This document shows, piece after piece, positions 1-8,754 of a stretch of 64,000 bases of DNA (the first letter of the stretch is position 1; each line of letters opens with the position of its first letter). The notes under the pieces were generated by a model, which worked only from the letters and a program-made list of their open reading frames with translations, was not told the DNA's origin and did no database searches. The translations under genes were made by a program, and so were the position numbers. The stretch comes from Jidongwangia harbinensis (GTDB taxonomy: Bacteria > Actinomycetota > Actinomycetes > Mycobacteriales > Micromonosporaceae), in assembly GCF_020216025.1 (NCBI RefSeq), contig NZ_JAIWNC010000003.1, forward strand, positions 310,001 to 374,000, read 5' to 3'.

Positions 1-199
1 GGTGTACGGCGATCTGCGCGATCAGGTCGGAGTCGCTGTAGGTGAAGTACCACAGGTCGCCGTCGAACTCCACGTCCTGCAGCGCCATCGGCCGGCTCAC
101 ATGCTTGCCGTCCGCGGTCATCGTGGTCAGCATGCTGATGCGGGCGTCCTTGACGAGTTCCTTGACCTTCTCGCGGTGGTCCTGCTCGGTGCCGGCCAT
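1..199 (-). CDS. Pyridoxamine 5'-phosphate oxidase-family (general stress protein 26-like) protein, N-terminal part
   Basis: The gene runs off the left edge, so only about 66 N-terminal residues are visible, starting MAGTEQDHREKVKELV from an ATG whose last base is 199. The segment ISMLTTMTADGKHVSRPM followed by DGDLWYFT is the usual opening of FMN-binding split-barrel proteins of the general-stress-protein-26 / PNPOx-like group, in which the first strands contribute to the flavin site. These are small cytoplasmic flavin proteins, often of unknown substrate. The gene lies 67 bases upstream of the exoribonuclease gene on the same strand and may share its transcript. The family call is fairly secure from the motif. 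The substrate and the C-terminal half cannot be judged. Confidence 0.7.
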   Translation of the reverse strand, partial: MAGTEQDHREKVKELVKDARISMLTTMTADGKHVSRPMALQDVEFDGDLWYFTYSDSDLIAQIAVH

Positions 200-265
200 G
201 GGCGTTTCCCTTCGCTGTGGGTGACCCTCTACGGTCTTCCCGGCCAACGCCCACCGAAACCGGAC

Positions 266-754
266 CTAACCGCCCATGGCCCGCCACCGGGCGAGGTTGT
301 GCTTCGCGTCCACCAGCGCGTCGTGCCGGCCCTGCGCACCCGGCAACGGCGGGCAGCCGCGGTCGTCCCAGAGCTGGCGCAGATCCTTGGTGAACCGGGG
401 GATCTCCCGCGGCAACGCCGGCATGGCACCCCACAGCTGGGCCAGCACGACGTGGTCGTAGGCGGCGTACCAGGCCCAGAGTTCCAGCTTCTCGTCGCGG
501 CCGCGGATCGGCTCGACCAGGAACGCGTACAGGTCGTCGCGGATCCGCTCCCGGGACCGCCACGCCGGGTCGGCCGGGGACGGGAGCTTGTCCAGCACGT
601 TGCGGCGTACCCAGGGCACGGCCTTGGAATCGTCGAACTGCGTCGAGACCGCGTAGAACTCGCGGCCGAACTCGTCGACGACACCGATCGAGACCAGGTC
701 GACCGTGCGCCCGTCCTCGATGAACTCGCAGTCGTAAAAATAGCGGTAGACCAT
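266..754 (-). CDS. DEDDh-type 3'-5' exoribonuclease (Rv2179c-like, 'polyadenylate-specific exoribonuclease AS')
   Basis: This is a 162-residue protein starting MVYRYFYDCEFIEDG. The RNase-T/DEDDh acidic set is visible: D8 and E10 in YDCEF, D100 in the WYAAYDHVVL segment, and H144 with D149 in GRHDALVDAKHN. That pattern and length match the small actinobacterial 3'-5' exoribonuclease described for Mycobacterium tuberculosis Rv2179c, a Mg-dependent enzyme trimming RNA 3' overhangs in the cytoplasm. The ATG at 754 was chosen because AAGGATGGA lies just upstream and the protein then begins at the first beta strand. An in-frame upstream extension to 850 overlaps the next gene and looks non-coding. 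Confidence 0.82.
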   Translation of the reverse strand: MVYRYFYDCEFIEDGRTVDLVSIGVVDEFGREFYAVSTQFDDSKAVPWVRRNVLDKLPSPADPAWRSRERIRDDLYAFLVEPIRGRDEKLELWAWYAAYDHVVLAQLWGAMPALPREIPRFTKDLRQLWDDRGCPPLPGAQGRHDALVDAKHNLARWRAMGG

Positions 755-776
755 CGCGGTCCATCCTTGCCGATGG

Positions 777-1655
777 TCAGGCGGCGTCCGACTCCAGGGC
801 CTCCCGGGCGCGCCGCAGCACCTCTCCGGCGCAGCCCGGGGCCCGGTCACCGGTCAGCGAGCGGGCCGACCAGTCCGCCTGCACGGCCCACCGGAACCGC
901 ACCAGAACCGGCAGCACCGCATCCAGTTCGTCCTGGTCGACCGGCCCGGCGGCCAGGTAGCCGTCGATCAGTTCGGCGGACGCGTCCGGGCCGCCGGCGT
1001 ACACCACGGCCGCGGCCACGTCGTAGACCAGCGGGCCGGTGCCGCCGGACGGGCAGTCCAGCAGGCCGGCCCGGCCGGTCTCCGGGTCCACCACGAAGCC
1101 CTCCGGCGCCGGGTCGCCGTGCAGCACGCCGTAGGTGAGGCGGTCGGTGACGGTGAGCCGGGTGGTCGCGGTGACCGCCTCCGCGACGGCCGCGCGCAGC
1201 CAGGACTCCACCCCGAGATGGGCCGCGTCCGGGTCGAGCAGGTTCCACGGGCGCAGGCCCGGATGGTCGAAATGCTGCAGAGCCCGGTGTACGGCGCCCA
1301 GCCGGTCACCCCACCACTGCTGGTCGACCGGGTCCGCGCCGACCAGCGGCCGTCCCGGCGTCCGGCGGAACACGGTCAGCGAGCCCTCCGGCAACTCCAG
1401 GGTCAGGCCGCCGGTGAGCGTGCGGACCGGCTCACCCGCCGCGATCCCCCGGCTGCGCAGGTGGTCGGCCGCCGCCAGCCCGGCCGCCACGCTCTGCCGG
1501 GCGGCCGGCGGCACCAGGCGCATCACGTACCGTTCCTCGCCGGCCTCGACGTCCCAGGCGCGCGACATCAGGCCGCGCGGCAGACCGGTGATGCCGGTAG
1601 GGGTCAGGTGCCAAAGCTCGCGCAGCACCGATCGAAGCAGGTCGTCATCCGGCAC
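777..1655 (-). CDS. Aminoglycoside/choline-kinase-like phosphotransferase family protein
   Basis: The protein is about 292 residues and begins with the GTG at 1655 (VPDDDLLRSVLREL); an in-frame GTG at 1688 is an alternative and neither has a strong ribosome-binding site. An APH/ChoK fold is suggested by an N-lobe containing YVMRLVPP and by the Brenner-like loop VLHGDPAPEGF, followed by GLLDCPSGGTGPLVYD. Canonical family members have HGDxxxxN and a DFG-like LIDW; here the Asn position of the loop and the segment after the Asp differ. Catalysis may therefore be altered, although the HGD aspartate is intact. The substrate cannot be inferred. It is transcribed divergently from the Crp-type regulator. 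Confidence 0.65.
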   Translation of the reverse strand: MPDDDLLRSVLRELWHLTPTGITGLPRGLMSRAWDVEAGEERYVMRLVPPAARQSVAAGLAAADHLRSRGIAAGEPVRTLTGGLTLELPEGSLTVFRRTPGRPLVGADPVDQQWWGDRLGAVHRALQHFDHPGLRPWNLLDPDAAHLGVESWLRAAVAEAVTATTRLTVTDRLTYGVLHGDPAPEGFVVDPETGRAGLLDCPSGGTGPLVYDVAAAVVYAGGPDASAELIDGYLAAGPVDQDELDAVLPVLVRFRWAVQADWSARSLTGDRAPGCAGEVLRRAREALESDAA

Positions 1656-1708
1656 GGCGGCGATTGTGTCCCCGCACGACCGCGGCACGACGGACAGGAT
1701 GGGCGACT

Positions 1709-1826
1709 ATCACTCTTGGCGACTACCGCTGTACAGATAGCTACTTCAACGGCATGATCGGGTACTGGGCGCTGCGGGCTCGATGTATCAAATGGCGTGT
1801 GGAGCGCTCTTCATGCTAAGAGTGAT
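1709..1826. promoter_or_regulatory. Divergent intergenic region with a symmetric 9-bp motif facing both genes
   Basis: ATCACTCTT at 1709-1717 is the exact reverse complement of AAGAGTGAT at 1818-1826. Read toward the phosphotransferase the left copy is CAAGAGTGATAG; read toward the regulator the right copy is CTAAGAGTGATCG. The two copies are 100 bp apart in a 229-bp gap between divergent genes, so each gene has the same box at the same orientation upstream of it. This could be a shared activator or repressor site, possibly for the Crp-type protein itself, but no consensus for that protein is known to me. Confidence 0.35.
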
Positions 1827-1884
1827 CGTTCGTGCCCGGGGGTCGTCCCCGTGTGACGGCGTCCTGACCGGGGAGGATAGATCC

Positions 1885-2574
1885 GTGGAGCACCGCCCGT
1901 CGGAACCCGGGGACCCGCTAGCGGGCGTAGACATGTTCGCCGGCCTGGAGCCGGACGTACGCCAACGCGTCACCGCCACCGCCGTCCCGCGCACCTACCG
2001 CAAGGGGCAGCTGCTGTTCGTCGAGAACGACCCCGGCGAGTCCCTGATCATTCTCAAGCGCGGCGCGGTGGCCGTCTTCCGCACCGCACCCACCGGCGAA
2101 CGCGCCGTGCTGACCGTGGCCCGCCCACCCGACGTACTCGGCGAGGTCTCCCTGCTGGACGCGTCCACCCGCAGCGCCTCCGCCGAGGCGATCGAGGACT
2201 GCCAGGCCCTCGCCCTGAGCCGCGCCGCGTTCATGGACCTGGTGCACTCCAACCCGCGCATCCTGGACGCGGTGATGCGCTCGGTGGGCGCGCTGATCCG
2301 CCGGCTCACCGAGCAGAACGCCGACCACGTGTTCCTCGACCTGCCCGGCCGGGTGGCCAAGACGCTGGTCCGGCTGGCCGGCGAGAACCAGGCCCCGATG
2401 ATCACCATCGAGCTGAACCAGAGCCAGTTGGCGGAGATGGCGGGCGGTTCCCGGCAGAGCGTCAACCAGGCGATCGGCTCGTTCGCGAGTCGGGGCTGGC
2501 TCCGCACGGAGGGACGCCGGATCGTGGTCACGGACGTCGCCGCACTGCGCCGCCGGGCCGGCATGCCGAGCTGA
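1885..2574 (+). CDS. Crp/Fnr-family transcriptional regulator
   Basis: This 229-residue protein has an N-terminal cyclic-nucleotide-binding-type beta barrel (about residues 14-130, with GQLLFVENDPGESLIILKRG and DVLGEVSLLD) and a C-terminal winged helix-turn-helix (about 160-225, ELNQSQLAEMAGGSRQSVNQ). It is a DNA-binding dimer acting in the cytoplasm. Whether it binds cAMP is not certain: the GE of the phosphate-binding cassette is present in LGEVSLLD but the following residues differ from classical CRP. The GTG at 1885 was chosen because GGGGAGG lies 8 bases upstream and the domain starts soon after; frames continuing upstream to 1783 cross the promoter region. Confidence 0.88.
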   Translation: MEHRPSEPGDPLAGVDMFAGLEPDVRQRVTATAVPRTYRKGQLLFVENDPGESLIILKRGAVAVFRTAPTGERAVLTVARPPDVLGEVSLLDASTRSASAEAIEDCQALALSRAAFMDLVHSNPRILDAVMRSVGALIRRLTEQNADHVFLDLPGRVAKTLVRLAGENQAPMITIELNQSQLAEMAGGSRQSVNQAIGSFASRGWLRTEGRRIVVTDVAALRRRAGMPS

Positions 2575-2578
2575 CGAA

Positions 2579-3310
2579 TCAGGTGGACGTCGGGAACTCC
2601 GTCGCCACCGGAGCCGGATGGGACGGGCCGGGTGCGACGATCGCGGTCTTCAGGCTGGCGGCGTAGACGTCGACGTACTCGCGGCCGGTCAGCGTCATCA
2701 GCTCGTACATGATCTCGTCGGTGACCGCGCGCTCGACGAAGCGGTCGCCCTTGCCGGCGGCGTAGCGGGAGAAGTTCAGGGGTACGCCGAACCGCATCCG
2801 GACCCGCTTGATCGTGGGTATCAGCGTCCCGGTGGGCTGGATCTCGTCCGTGTTGAGCAGCGCCACCGGCACCACCACCGCGCCGGACTCCAGGGCCAGC
2901 CGCGCCACCCCGGTCTTGCCGCGGTAGAGACGGCCGTCGGGCGACCTGGTGCCCTCCGGGTAGATGCCCGCGACCCCACCGTCGCGCAACACCCGCAGCA
3001 GCGTCTCCAGGGCCGCCTGCGCCGCCTTCCCGCCGGAGCGGTCCACCGGGATCGTGCCGGTGCCGGCGAAGAACTGCCGCATCAGCCAGCCCTTGATCCC
3101 CTTGCCGGTGAAGTACTCGGCTTTCGCGACGAACGTCACTCTGCGCCTGACGATCAGGGGTGTGAAGATCGAGTCGGAGAACGACAGGTGGTTGCACGCC
3201 AGGATGACCGGACCGGTCCGGGGTACGTGGTGCAGCCCCTCCACCTGCGGACGGAACAGCAGTTTCAGCAGCGGGCCCAGAAGCACATGCTTGAGCAGCC
3301 AGTAGAACAC
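2579..3310 (-). CDS. 1-acyl-sn-glycerol-3-phosphate acyltransferase (PlsC family)
   Basis: The 243-residue protein transfers a fatty acyl group to the sn-2 position of lysophosphatidate or a related acceptor at the membrane, in phospholipid synthesis. The catalytic HX4D block is NHLSFSDS (H41, D46) and the glycerophosphate-binding block is EGTRS (residues 119-123); FPVDRSG-type spacing between them is normal (IPVDRSGGKA at 87-96). A hydrophobic N-terminal stretch (YWLLKHVLLGPLLKLL) probably anchors it. The GTG at 3310 has GGAAAGGA five bases upstream; the in-frame extension to 3487 is low-complexity. It converges tail-to-tail with the Crp-type regulator, four bases apart, so the two share a termination region. 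Confidence 0.9.
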   Translation of the reverse strand: MFYWLLKHVLLGPLLKLLFRPQVEGLHHVPRTGPVILACNHLSFSDSIFTPLIVRRRVTFVAKAEYFTGKGIKGWLMRQFFAGTGTIPVDRSGGKAAQAALETLLRVLRDGGVAGIYPEGTRSPDGRLYRGKTGVARLALESGAVVVPVALLNTDEIQPTGTLIPTIKRVRMRFGVPLNFSRYAAGKGDRFVERAVTDEIMYELMTLTGREYVDVYAASLKTAIVAPGPSHPAPVATEFPTST

Positions 3311-3449
3311 CGAAGTCCTTTCCCATGCTGCGGGGCGTGCGGGCGCACTGCAGAGCGTACGAATGGGAGCGGCACACCACAACGCACTCCCGCAACCGGC
3401 ACCTGTCGTGTCACCATTCAAGGCACGTCTCGGCGAGGGAGTGTGTGGG

Positions 3450-4379
3450 GTGTCGACAGGTGGCGCCCGTCGCGGGCGACGGGACAACGGGCTCGACGCG
3501 GCTGACTACGCGGTCGCGGGCGATGTCGATCCGCGGGTGGGCGAGCATCTGCTCGATGTGCTGGCCGCGGGTGGCATCGCGGCGTACCTGCAACCCTCGG
3601 CCGACCTGAACCCCATTCTGCGCACCACCACGTTCCCGGCCCGGCCCACCGACCGGCTGTTCGTCGACCGCACCCAGCTCGCGGTGGCCCGGGAACACCT
3701 GCACAAGCTCACCGGCGGCGCCGGGCCGACCCCGCCCGCTCCCCGCGACGACCGTCCCGCCGCGGGCGGCAGCCAGAGCGAGGTGGACGCGGCGTGGGCG
3801 CAGATCATCGCGGGCTTCCACCACCCGGTGGACTCGCCGAGCTGGCCGGCCGCCGAGGGCGTGGATCCCACCCGGGCGCCGGCACCGGGCCCGGATCCGA
3901 CCGCGGCACCCGGCCCGAACCCGCCGTCCGGCCCGAACCCGCCGTCCGGCCCGAACCCGCCGTCCGACCCGGTGCAGGCGGGCGACCCGGAGCAGCCGCG
4001 GCGGCCGGGACCGACGTTGCCGTCCGCGGCGGACTTCACCGGCATCACGCTGAACCGGCGCCGCACCGACCCGCAGCCGACCGACCCGTCGCTGCTGGAC
4101 GGGCTGGACACGTTCGGTTCCGGGCTGGAGGACGACGACGAGCGGTACGTCCCGCCGCCCCCGCCCCCGCTGCCGCGCATCTCCAAGTACGCGGTCGCCG
4201 GCGTGCTCGGCATCGTGATCGGTTTCGTGCTGTTCCTGCGGCCGACGCTGCTGCCGCTGGGCCGGGATCTGGTCACCATGATCGGCTTCACCGCGATCGT
4301 GGCGGGTGCGGTCACGTTGGTCTGGCGGTTGCGCTCCGGCGACGACGACGAGGATCTGGACGACGGCGCCGTAGTGTGA
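3450..4379 (+). CDS. Uncharacterised membrane protein with proline-rich cytoplasmic region and C-terminal membrane helices
   Basis: This 309-residue protein has three zones. Residues 1-95 form a compact domain containing DPRVGEHLLDVLAAGGIAAY and ARPTDRLFVDRTQL. Residues 95-250 are low-complexity and contain three consecutive GPNPPS units (15-18 nt DNA repeats near 3913-3967). The last 60 residues hold two membrane helices (YAVAGVLGIVIGFVLFL and LVTMIGFTAIVAGAVTLVW) followed by an acidic tail GDDDEDLDDG. The first zone is a recurring actinobacterial domain of unknown function, so no activity is assigned. The GTG at 3450 is preceded by GAGGGAG eight bases away. otsA follows 49 bases downstream. 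Confidence 0.72.
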   Translation: MSTGGARRGRRDNGLDAADYAVAGDVDPRVGEHLLDVLAAGGIAAYLQPSADLNPILRTTTFPARPTDRLFVDRTQLAVAREHLHKLTGGAGPTPPAPRDDRPAAGGSQSEVDAAWAQIIAGFHHPVDSPSWPAAEGVDPTRAPAPGPDPTAAPGPNPPSGPNPPSGPNPPSDPVQAGDPEQPRRPGPTLPSAADFTGITLNRRRTDPQPTDPSLLDGLDTFGSGLEDDDERYVPPPPPPLPRISKYAVAGVLGIVIGFVLFLRPTLLPLGRDLVTMIGFTAIVAGAVTLVWRLRSGDDDEDLDDGAVV

Positions 4380-4416
4380 TCGACCACCTTCAATGCTCCC
4401 GAGGGTAGTCATGGCG

Positions 4417-4422
4417 TAACCT
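4417..4422 (+). promoter_or_regulatory. Putative -10 box of a leaderless otsA transcript
   Basis: TAACCT lies exactly 6 bases before the ATG at 4429 and there is no Shine-Dalgarno sequence at the usual distance. A transcription start 6-8 bases after a TAnnnT box would fall on the start codon, giving a leaderless mRNA. Confidence 0.45.
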
Positions 4423-4428
4423 TTCGTG

Positions 4429-5877
4429 ATGCGTCAGAGTTCCCTGGTCGTCGTTGCCAACCGCCTTCCCCTGGACGACAACGCCGCTCCGGACGGCGCG
4501 TGCGAGTGGCGGCGCAGCCCCGGCGGGCTGGCCGGCGCCTTGCACGCCATCCTGGAACAGACCCCGGCCACCTGGGTCGGGTGGAACGGCGGCGCCGGGC
4601 CCGCCCCGGACCTGCCGGACGTCGGCCCGATGCGGCTGCGCGCGGTGCCGATCTCGGTGGACGAGCTGAGCGGGTACTACGAGGGCTTCGCCAACTCGAC
4701 GCTGTGGCCGCTGTACCACGACGCCGTCGAGCAGCCCGTGTTCGACCGCGGCTGGTGGGAGACGTACCGCAGCGTGAACCGCCGGTTCGCCGAGGCCGCC
4801 GCCGAGGTGGCCGAGCCGGGCGCGGCGGTCTGGGTGCAGGACTACCACCTGCACCTGGTGCCGGAGATGCTCCGGCAGCTCCGCCCCGACCTGCTGATCG
4901 GGTTCTTCCTGCACGTGCCGTTCCCGCCGCCCGAACTGTTCATGCAGCTCCCCCGCCGGGTCGAGCTGCTGCGCGGGATGCTCGGCGCCGACCTGGTCGG
5001 ATTCCAGCGACCGCAGGCCGCGCACAACGTCGCCCAGCTGGCCACCAAGCTGCTCGGCGCGCAGGCCACCGACGACGAGATCCACCTGGACGGCCGGGTG
5101 GTGCGGACCGGCGCGTTCCCGGTCTCCATCGACGTGGCCGAGATGCAGGCCCTGGCGGCCCGGCCGGACGTGGTGACCCGGGCCCGCCAGCTGCGTGCCG
5201 ACCTGGGCCCGCCGAAGCGGGTCCTGCTGAGCGTGGACCGGCTGGACTACACCAAGGGCATCGAGCACCGGCTGACCGCGTACAGCGAGCTGCTGCGGGA
5301 CGGGCGGGTGCGGGTGCGGAACACGGTCATGGTGCAGGTGACCGTGCCCAGCCGCGAACAGATCGGCCGGTACCGGCAGCTGCGGCACCGGATCGAGGGC
5401 GAGGTGGGCCGGATCAACGGCGAGCACGGCCGGGTCGGCGAGCCCGCCGTCCACTACCTGAATCAGCCGTTCGACCGGGCCGAGCTGGCCGCGCTCTACC
5501 AGACCGCCGACGTGATGGTGGTGACGCCGCTGCGGGACGGGATGAACCTGGTCGCCAAGGAGTTCGTGGCGGCCCGCGAGGACGACGCCGGCGCGCTGGT
5601 GCTCAGCGAGTTCGCCGGGGCGGCCGCGGAACTGCCGGGCGCCTTCCTGGTCAACCCGCACGACGTGGACCGGCTCAAGGACACCCTGCTGGAGGCGATG
5701 GACGCGGACCCGGCCGATCTGGCGGCCCGGATGGCGGCGATGCGCAGGCACCTGCGTACCCATGACATCGTGGGCTGGGCGCGGGCGTACCTCACCACCC
5801 TCGACCACACCGGGCGGCTCGCCGCCTGGCTGCCGCCGGTGCCGGGTCCGCGACGGGCCCGGCACCAGCCGGTCTGA
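4429..5877 (+). CDS. otsA: Trehalose-6-phosphate synthase (GT20)
   Basis: The enzyme condenses a nucleoside-diphosphate glucose with glucose-6-phosphate to trehalose-6-phosphate in the cytoplasm, for osmotic and desiccation protection. The 482-residue GT20 fold shows the N-terminal VVVANRLP and SPGGLAGAL glycine loop, [12 protein letters not shown], the sugar-nucleotide-binding [12 protein letters not shown], and the C-terminal [15 protein letters not shown] segment. The length is typical of bacterial OtsA. I chose ATG 4429 over the adjoining GTG 4426 because a TAACCT box sits six bases before it, consistent with leaderless translation; the difference is one residue. No otsB phosphatase is adjacent, so the product must be dephosphorylated by an enzyme encoded elsewhere. 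Confidence 0.95.
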   Translation: MRQSSLVVVANRLPLDDNAAPDGACEWRRSPGGLAGALHAILEQTPATWVGWNGGAGPAPDLPDVGPMRLRAVPISVDELSGYYEGFANSTLWPLYHDAVEQPVFDRGWWETYRSVNRRFAEAAAEVAEPGAAVWVQDYHLHLVPEMLRQLRPDLLIGFFLHVPFPPPELFMQLPRRVELLRGMLGADLVGFQRPQAAHNVAQLATKLLGAQATDDEIHLDGRVVRTGAFPVSIDVAEMQALAARPDVVTRARQLRADLGPPKRVLLSVDRLDYTKGIEHRLTAYSELLRDGRVRVRNTVMVQVTVPSREQIGRYRQLRHRIEGEVGRINGEHGRVGEPAVHYLNQPFDRAELAALYQTADVMVVTPLRDGMNLVAKEFVAAREDDAGALVLSEFAGAAAELPGAFLVNPHDVDRLKDTLLEAMDADPADLAARMAAMRRHLRTHDIVGWARAYLTTLDHTGRLAAWLPPVPGPRRARHQPV

Positions 5878-5889
5878 GCCGCACCCGGC

Positions 5890-6672
5890 TCAGACCGCGA
5901 GTTCCTTGTCCAGCCAGTCCAGGATCGCGTCGATCGGCTCCACCCAGTCGGCGTCCAGCATCAGGTCGTGGCCCATGCCGGGGAACAGCAACGGCGCACT
6001 GCCGTAGCCGGCCGCGGTGCGGTCCAGCGAGGACCGCGGCACCACCCGGTCGTCCGGGCTGCCGACCACCAGCACCGGCGGATTCCCGACCGGCCGCGGG
6101 ACGGTCCGGTGGGTGGCCACCTGCCGCGGCGCCCGGCCCGCGGTCCGGGTCATCCGGGACAGGTACGCGTCCGCCCGCTCGTCCGGCAGCGCCGCGCTGA
6201 ACAGCTGCGCCCGGTTCAGCCGCAGCGTCCCGCCGAACATCGCGGGCAGCGTACCCGCCGGATTGGCCCGCAGCGCCGCACCCAGCGCGGCCCAGCCGTG
6301 CAGGACCGGCGCGGCCAGCACCGCGGCGCGGGCCGGATAGCGGCCCAGCGCGCGGGCCACGATCAACGCGCCGGCGCCGTGCCCGATCAGCACGGTCTGC
6401 CGGGGCAGGGACGCCGCCACCTGCACCACGTCGTGGGCGTACGCGCGCAGATCGCCCCGCTCGCGCAGCCCGACCGCGTACGCCGGGAAGCCGCGCGCCG
6501 CGGCGTGCCCGAGCCAGTGCTCGGCGAACGCCCACGGCCCGTGACCCAGACCCGGCACGAACAGCAGCGGCGGCCGGTCCCGGCCGGCGCCCTCCGGCAG
6601 CACGGCGGCCACCTCGCGCTCGACCGGCGGCACCGGGGAGGTCCAGTCCGCGAAGCGCAGGATGCCGCTCAT
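5890..6672 (-). CDS. Alpha/beta-hydrolase fold protein with glycine in place of the nucleophile serine
   Basis: The 260-residue protein has the alpha/beta-hydrolase layout: an oxyanion-loop-like [12 protein letters not shown] (39-50), a nucleophile elbow LIGHGAGAL (96-103), an acid site GSPDDRVVP (204-212) and a C-terminal [10 protein letters not shown] with the expected histidine at 235. The elbow consensus GxSxG reads G-H-G-A-G, so the catalytic serine is replaced by glycine 99, while the Asp and His are kept. It may be a non-hydrolytic member or use another mechanism. Its ATG overlaps the stop of the upstream monooxygenase gene (ATGA), so the two are translationally coupled and probably act together. 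Confidence 0.82.
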   Translation of the reverse strand: MSGILRFADWTSPVPPVEREVAAVLPEGAGRDRPPLLFVPGLGHGPWAFAEHWLGHAAARGFPAYAVGLRERGDLRAYAHDVVQVAASLPRQTVLIGHGAGALIVARALGRYPARAAVLAAPVLHGWAALGAALRANPAGTLPAMFGGTLRLNRAQLFSAALPDERADAYLSRMTRTAGRAPRQVATHRTVPRPVGNPPVLVVGSPDDRVVPRSSLDRTAAGYGSAPLLFPGMGHDLMLDADWVEPIDAILDWLDKELAV

Positions 6673-8021
6673 CGGGCGGCTCCGGCCGGCTCCAGCTGGG
6701 CCAGCAGGTCCTCCAGCGTGCGCAGGTAGTCCACGTGGTCCACCTCGAACCAGTGCCGCGGGGTGGGCACCACGACCCGCCTCGACCAGGCGCGCAACGG
6801 CCGGGTCGACTCCTTCTGCTGGACCGCGGCCGCCCGCACCGGGTCGGTGTCGCGCAGCCGCAACCAGCGGGCCACCGCCACGGTCTGCCAGTGGACCAGC
6901 GGGAACACGCCGGCGTCGCCCTGCACCAGCCCGACCACCGCCAGCGTGGGATGTTTCCGGGCGAACGCGTGCAGGTGCAGGTCCGGCCGGCCGTCGGCGT
7001 CGATGTCGAGCAGTTCCGGCGCCAGGAAGTCGAACGACGGGCGGTAGCCGGTGGCGGTGATGACCATCTCCGGCTCGATCCGCCGGCCGTCGGCCAGTTC
7101 CACCGACGCGCCGTCGAAGCGGGTCACATCCGGCACCGGGGTGATCCGGCCGTGGCCCAGGTAGTACACCAGCTGACTGTTGATCACCGGGTGGCTCTCG
7201 TACGGCCGGTGGTCGGGTGCCGGCAGGCCGTACCGGGTGACGTCGCCGACGGTGAGCCGGACCGTCCAGTGGTAGAGCCACTGCCGCACCCGCAGCGGCA
7301 GCCGCCACTTCAGCAGCAGGTCGTTGACCTGGTCGGCCGGGCGGCCCAGGACGTACTTGGGGGCGTACCAGTAGCCGCGCCGGGTGGAGTGCCACACCGT
7401 ACCGGCCTGCTGGGCGGCCTCCACCGCGATGTCGCAGCCGGTGTTGCCGCCGCCCACCACGAGCACCTTGCGGCCGCGCAACTGCGCCGGATCCTTGTAC
7501 GCCCCGGCGTGCAGCAGCTGACCGCGGAACTCACCGGGGATGTCCGGCCGGCGCGGCGACCAGTTGTGCCCGTTGGCGATCACCACGGCCGCGTACCGCT
7601 GGGTGCGTTCCACGCCGCCGCCGGTGCTGCGCGTCGTCACGTCCCACCGGCCGTCGCCGACCGGTGTCACGGCGACCACCTCGGTGCCGAACCAGATGTG
7701 CTCGCCCAGGCCGAAGTGCGACGCGTACCGCTCCAGGTAGGACAGCAGCTGGCTGTGGTGCGGATAGTCCGGCCACGAGTCCGGCATCGGGAAGTCCGGG
7801 AACTCGGTCAGCGGCCGGGACGAGATCAGGTGGGTGCCCGCGTACACCGGGCTGCGGTCGTGGCGCCAGTTCCAGGCGCCGCCGACGGACGTGTCCCGCT
7901 CGTAGCAGTCGACGGCGAAGCCGTGCTCCCGCAGGTTCTTGATGGCGGCGAGGCCGCTGCCTCCGGCGCCGACGACACACACCGCATCATGGCGGTCGGC
8001 GATGTCTGGGGTGTCCTGCAC
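6669..8021 (-). CDS. Flavin-containing monooxygenase (FMO family)
   Basis: This 450-residue FAD- and NADPH-dependent enzyme would insert one oxygen from O2 into a soft nucleophile or ketone. Visible motifs are the FAD-binding VVGAGGSGLAA near the N-terminus (GxGxxG 18-23), the FMO fingerprint FRGQLLHAGAYK (FxGxxxHxxxY), the NADPH-binding VVGGGNTGCDIA, and the ATGY block VITATGYRPSFDF. There is no signal peptide. It is the first gene of a two-gene unit with the alpha/beta-hydrolase-like gene, overlapping by four bases. Substrate is unknown; FMO or Baeyer-Villiger activity cannot be separated from sequence alone. Confidence 0.9.
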   Translation of the reverse strand: MQDTPDIADRHDAVCVVGAGGSGLAAIKNLREHGFAVDCYERDTSVGGAWNWRHDRSPVYAGTHLISSRPLTEFPDFPMPDSWPDYPHHSQLLSYLERYASHFGLGEHIWFGTEVVAVTPVGDGRWDVTTRSTGGGVERTQRYAAVVIANGHNWSPRRPDIPGEFRGQLLHAGAYKDPAQLRGRKVLVVGGGNTGCDIAVEAAQQAGTVWHSTRRGYWYAPKYVLGRPADQVNDLLLKWRLPLRVRQWLYHWTVRLTVGDVTRYGLPAPDHRPYESHPVINSQLVYYLGHGRITPVPDVTRFDGASVELADGRRIEPEMVITATGYRPSFDFLAPELLDIDADGRPDLHLHAFARKHPTLAVVGLVQGDAGVFPLVHWQTVAVARWLRLRDTDPVRAAAVQQKESTRPLRAWSRRVVVPTPRHWFEVDHVDYLRTLEDLLAQLEPAGAAR

Positions 8022-8047
8022 GCGGCGATCCTGCCAGACCGACCACC

Positions 8048-8737
8048 CTACGAGGAAGGCAGCAGAACGTCCGCAATCACCGGAAGATGGTCGCTGGCCC
8101 GCCGGGCCTGGTCGGAGTCGATCACCTCGTACTTCTCGACCGTGACGTCCGGCGTGACGAACAGCGCGTCCAGCCGCAGGCGGGGCAGCGACGCCGGGTA
8201 CGTCGCCGGCGCGTCCGGTCCCGTCCCGGCCGCGTCCACCAGGCCGTCGGCCACCGTCCGCCAGGCGCCGCCGCCCGGGCCCTCGTTCAGGTCACCGCCG
8301 GCGATCAGCGGCCCCGGCGCGGCGGACAGCGCCGCCTTCCACAGCGCGGCCTGGTTCGGCCGTTCCGCCGGGTCGGTGGCCAGGTGCGATCCGGAGACCG
8401 TGAACGTGGCGCCGCGCACCGCACCGCGCAGGAACGCCGCGCCGCGCATGTGCCGGCCCGGGGTGAGCGGGTACCGCAGGCACCAGGTGTCGAGCACCCG
8501 TACCCGCAGGCTGACCAGCAGCAGGTTGCCCAGCGACGGGAGGCCGCCGGCCGCCACCACCATGCCGAAGTCACCGGCCAGCGCCGCACATTTCTGCCGC
8601 CAGCGGAACCGGCGCGGCGCCTCCTGCACGATCAGCACGTCCGGCGCCAAGTCGCGGACCAGGCCGGCGAGCGCGGTCCGGTCGTCGCGCAGGCTGTGGA
8701 TGTTGTAGTTCAGTACCCGCAGCGGCACCCCGCCCAC
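8048..8737 (-). CDS. Endonuclease/exonuclease/phosphatase-family protein
   Basis: The 229-residue protein has the four landmarks of the EEP fold: VLNYNIHSLRDD at the N-terminus, LIVQEAP with the metal-binding Glu, GGDLNEGPG with the Asp-x-Asn pair, and C-terminal SDHLPVIADV with the Asp-His. Such proteins are metal-dependent phosphodiesterases or phosphatases acting on nucleic acids, lipids or small molecules, and the substrate cannot be told here. The GTG at 8737 is taken as start because it places the first strand at residues 6-12. It sits 17 bases after the end of the glucokinase reading frame on the same strand, so co-transcription is likely. Confidence 0.84.
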   Translation of the reverse strand: MGGVPLRVLNYNIHSLRDDRTALAGLVRDLAPDVLIVQEAPRRFRWRQKCAALAGDFGMVVAAGGLPSLGNLLLVSLRVRVLDTWCLRYPLTPGRHMRGAAFLRGAVRGATFTVSGSHLATDPAERPNQAALWKAALSAAPGPLIAGGDLNEGPGGGAWRTVADGLVDAAGTGPDAPATYPASLPRLRLDALFVTPDVTVEKYEVIDSDQARRASDHLPVIADVLLPSS

Positions 8738-8754
8738 GACGCCGCCCCGCCCGC

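Noticed and set aside
2..1138. Long plus-strand open frame of 378 codons at the left end
   Set aside because: It is antisense to three genes whose proteins match known families; its translation is Arg/Pro/Gly-rich with no fold, the usual artefact of high GC.
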